DNA of 64,000 nt from Mycobacterium sp. HUMS_12744610. Its GTDB lineage: Bacteria > Actinomycetota > Actinomycetes > Mycobacteriales > Mycobacteriaceae. Where the stretch lies: positions 4,650,001 through 4,714,000 of the forward strand of contig NZ_JBGEDP010000001.1 of NCBI RefSeq assembly GCF_041206865.1, given 5' to 3'. A program made the translations under genes and the position numbers. Positions within the stretch are counted from its first letter, which is position 1. Every line of letters starts with the position of its first letter. Shown piece by piece: positions 63,404-64,000 of this stretch. The notes beneath the pieces were generated by a model that worked only from the letters and a program-made list of their open reading frames with translations, was not told where the DNA came from and searched no databases.

Positions 63404-63634
63404 TTAGGCGCGCACCCCGATGTAGGCCATGACCCGGTTGAGGATGAGGTTGTATGCGTCGCCGTCCTCGGTGAGACGGGTGAGAGCCTGGCGCCGGAGG
63501 AACCCGTCGAGACGCCGGTCCAGCGGCCAGTCGGCGTAGATGTCGTCGGCATAGTCCGAGTGCATGAACTGCCAGGCGAGCGCGTCGACATCGGAGTCCG
63601 TCAGCAAGTACAGACCGCTTACCGTAGAAGCCAT
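63404..63634 (-). CDS. small conserved hypothetical protein downstream of a DosR-type box
   Basis: This 76-residue acidic protein contains GLYLLTDSDVDALAWQFMHSDYADDIYADWPLDRRLDGFLRRQALTRLTEDGDAYNLILNRVMAYIGVRA. No known domain is recognised; it is probably all-helical. AAAGGAAC lies about six bases before the ATG. A DosR-type box (63691-63710) lies upstream, so it is likely a dormancy gene. Its stop codon is the TTA target duplicate of the IS element, so the insertion has not altered the protein. In the ancestral order it stood directly upstream of the Rv2030c-like gene. Confidence 0.82.
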   Translation of the reverse strand: MASTVSGLYLLTDSDVDALAWQFMHSDYADDIYADWPLDRRLDGFLRRQALTRLTEDGDAYNLILNRVMAYIGVRA

Positions 63635-63690
63635 ACGAGTTCCTTTATGTGCAGGGTGGTTTCATCATTGCGGCGGCGACCACCCCGCCC

Positions 63691-63710
63691 ATAGGGCCTG
63701 AAGTCACCTG
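63691..63710 (-). promoter_or_regulatory. DosR-type box of the small hypothetical gene
   Basis: On the minus strand the core is GTGACTTCAGGCCC (63707-63694). AATGAT (63669-63664) begins 21 bases beyond the 20-base box and could be the -10. The region 63635-63839 otherwise holds no gene. Confidence 0.7.
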
Positions 63711-63839
63711 TTGGACCGTCTCAGGCTAGTGGGTCAGGCGGCGTCCGGCACGGGGCGCCGACAAACCGCGACCTCGGCGTGTCCGGTTCGTTGTCAACCG
63801 TTTCGCGGCGATGCGCGCGCAGAATTCTTGGCGCAGGGG

Positions 63840-64000
63840 CTAATTCGGGGCGCCGCCGCGGCCCCCGTCCGCGCGCTCCCGGATGGCGGCCTGCACCGCG
63901 GCGTACCGCGACCGCGCCCGCTCGTCGGCGGCCCGCTGCTCTTCGGCCGTGACGACCAGCGCGTCGGGACCCGGGTAGACCGTCGCCTCCTCGCCCGTGG
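63840..64000 (-). CDS. unidentified protein, C-terminal end only (runs off right edge)
   Basis: The last 52 codons of a minus-strand frame enter from the right edge and end with TAG at 63840-63842. The visible residues include GEEATVYPGPDALVVTAEEQRAADERARSRYAAVQAAIRER followed by a short Gly-rich tail. Strong helix and charge pattern and mycobacterial codon bias suggest a real protein. The family cannot be identified from this piece. Confidence 0.6.
   Translation of the reverse strand, partial: TGEEATVYPGPDALVVTAEEQRAADERARSRYAAVQAAIRERADGGRGGAPN

Larger units (their letters stand above)
61753..63406. mobile_element. IS630-family insertion element with a passenger gene and TTA target duplication
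   Basis: The element spans 61756-63403 (1648 bases) and has 29-base perfect terminal inverted repeats beginning GTGGTCTTGCCCGTTAATTC. It carries a transposase (minus) and an unrelated passenger gene (plus), divergently transcribed. TTA lies directly outside each end (61753-61755 and 63404-63406) and reads as a three-base duplication; IS630 elements normally duplicate TA, so the extra T may be coincidental. The right copy of TTA is the stop codon of the neighbouring small gene. Removing the element and one TTA reconstructs a continuous small gene / DosR box / Rv2030c-like order. Confidence 0.85.

Overview
The window is high-GC DNA from a Mycobacterium, probably a slow-growing nontuberculous species. 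The evidence is gene content and order: the block at 0-11.2 kb follows the order of M. tuberculosis Rv3163c-Rv3171c, and the block at 42-64 kb combines neighbourhoods known from the DosR dormancy regulon (Rv2004c-Rv2006, Rv2028c-Rv2030c, Rv3131-like, Rv3134c-devR-devS). Ortholog names are from memory of family and gene order, not from a search.

Layout. (1) 0-11.2 kb: DUF58, MoxR, a small membrane protein and a DUF4129 protein as one minus-strand operon; then a 13E12/HNH gene with an SOS box, a small proline-rich exported protein, an SDR, a TetR, a phosphotransferase, a conserved unknown, an amine oxidase and an alpha/beta hydrolase. (2) 11.3-13.1 kb: decayed fragments (MmyB-type regulator, SRPBCC, CheB-like, nucleotidyltransferase) around one intact small Rho-N/SAP-like gene. 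(3) 13.2-16.3 kb: a tightly coupled four-gene operon of GT2 glycosyltransferase, acyl-CoA dehydrogenase, PIG-L deacetylase and NodS-like methyltransferase. No pathway for it is known to me. (4) 17.2-24.2 kb: an SDR, then a TPP enzyme, an enolase-superfamily enzyme and an FAD/Fe-S oxidoreductase that look like one catabolic operon. (5) 24.2-34.1 kb: a udgX/LLM deletion fusion, hemerythrin, a PknH-sensor-like protein, an aldo/keto reductase, an SDR, a PAS-GGDEF protein, GlgX and a zinc alcohol dehydrogenase. (6) 34.2-63.7 kb: a stress and dormancy island with an Hsp18/HspR-like pair, PAS-ANTAR, WS/DGAT, PpsA, a six-gene minus-strand operon (Usp, Rv2004c-like kinase, Acg-like nitroreductase, two KASIII-like proteins, Pfk), an OtsB1-like trehalose enzyme, several Usp genes, devR-devS, PfkB and a phosphoribosyltransferase/erythromycin-esterase protein. 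An IS630-family element with a passenger gene lies near the right end.

How it fits together. At least seven sites match the DosR palindrome (GGGACTWWAGTCCC core). At four of them a TAGNNT hexamer lies 20-21 bases downstream of the 20-base box, which supports a DosR-driven island. Its products point to hypoxic carbon rerouting: storage lipid (WS/DGAT), gluconeogenesis and glycolysis control (PpsA, Pfk, PfkB), glycogen and trehalose turnover (GlgX, OtsB1) and stress tolerance (Usp, Hsp20, Acg-like). The KASIII pair inside the DosR-type operon and the GT2/PIG-L/NodS-like operon are the best candidates for undescribed systems. No rRNA, tRNA or CRISPR was seen.
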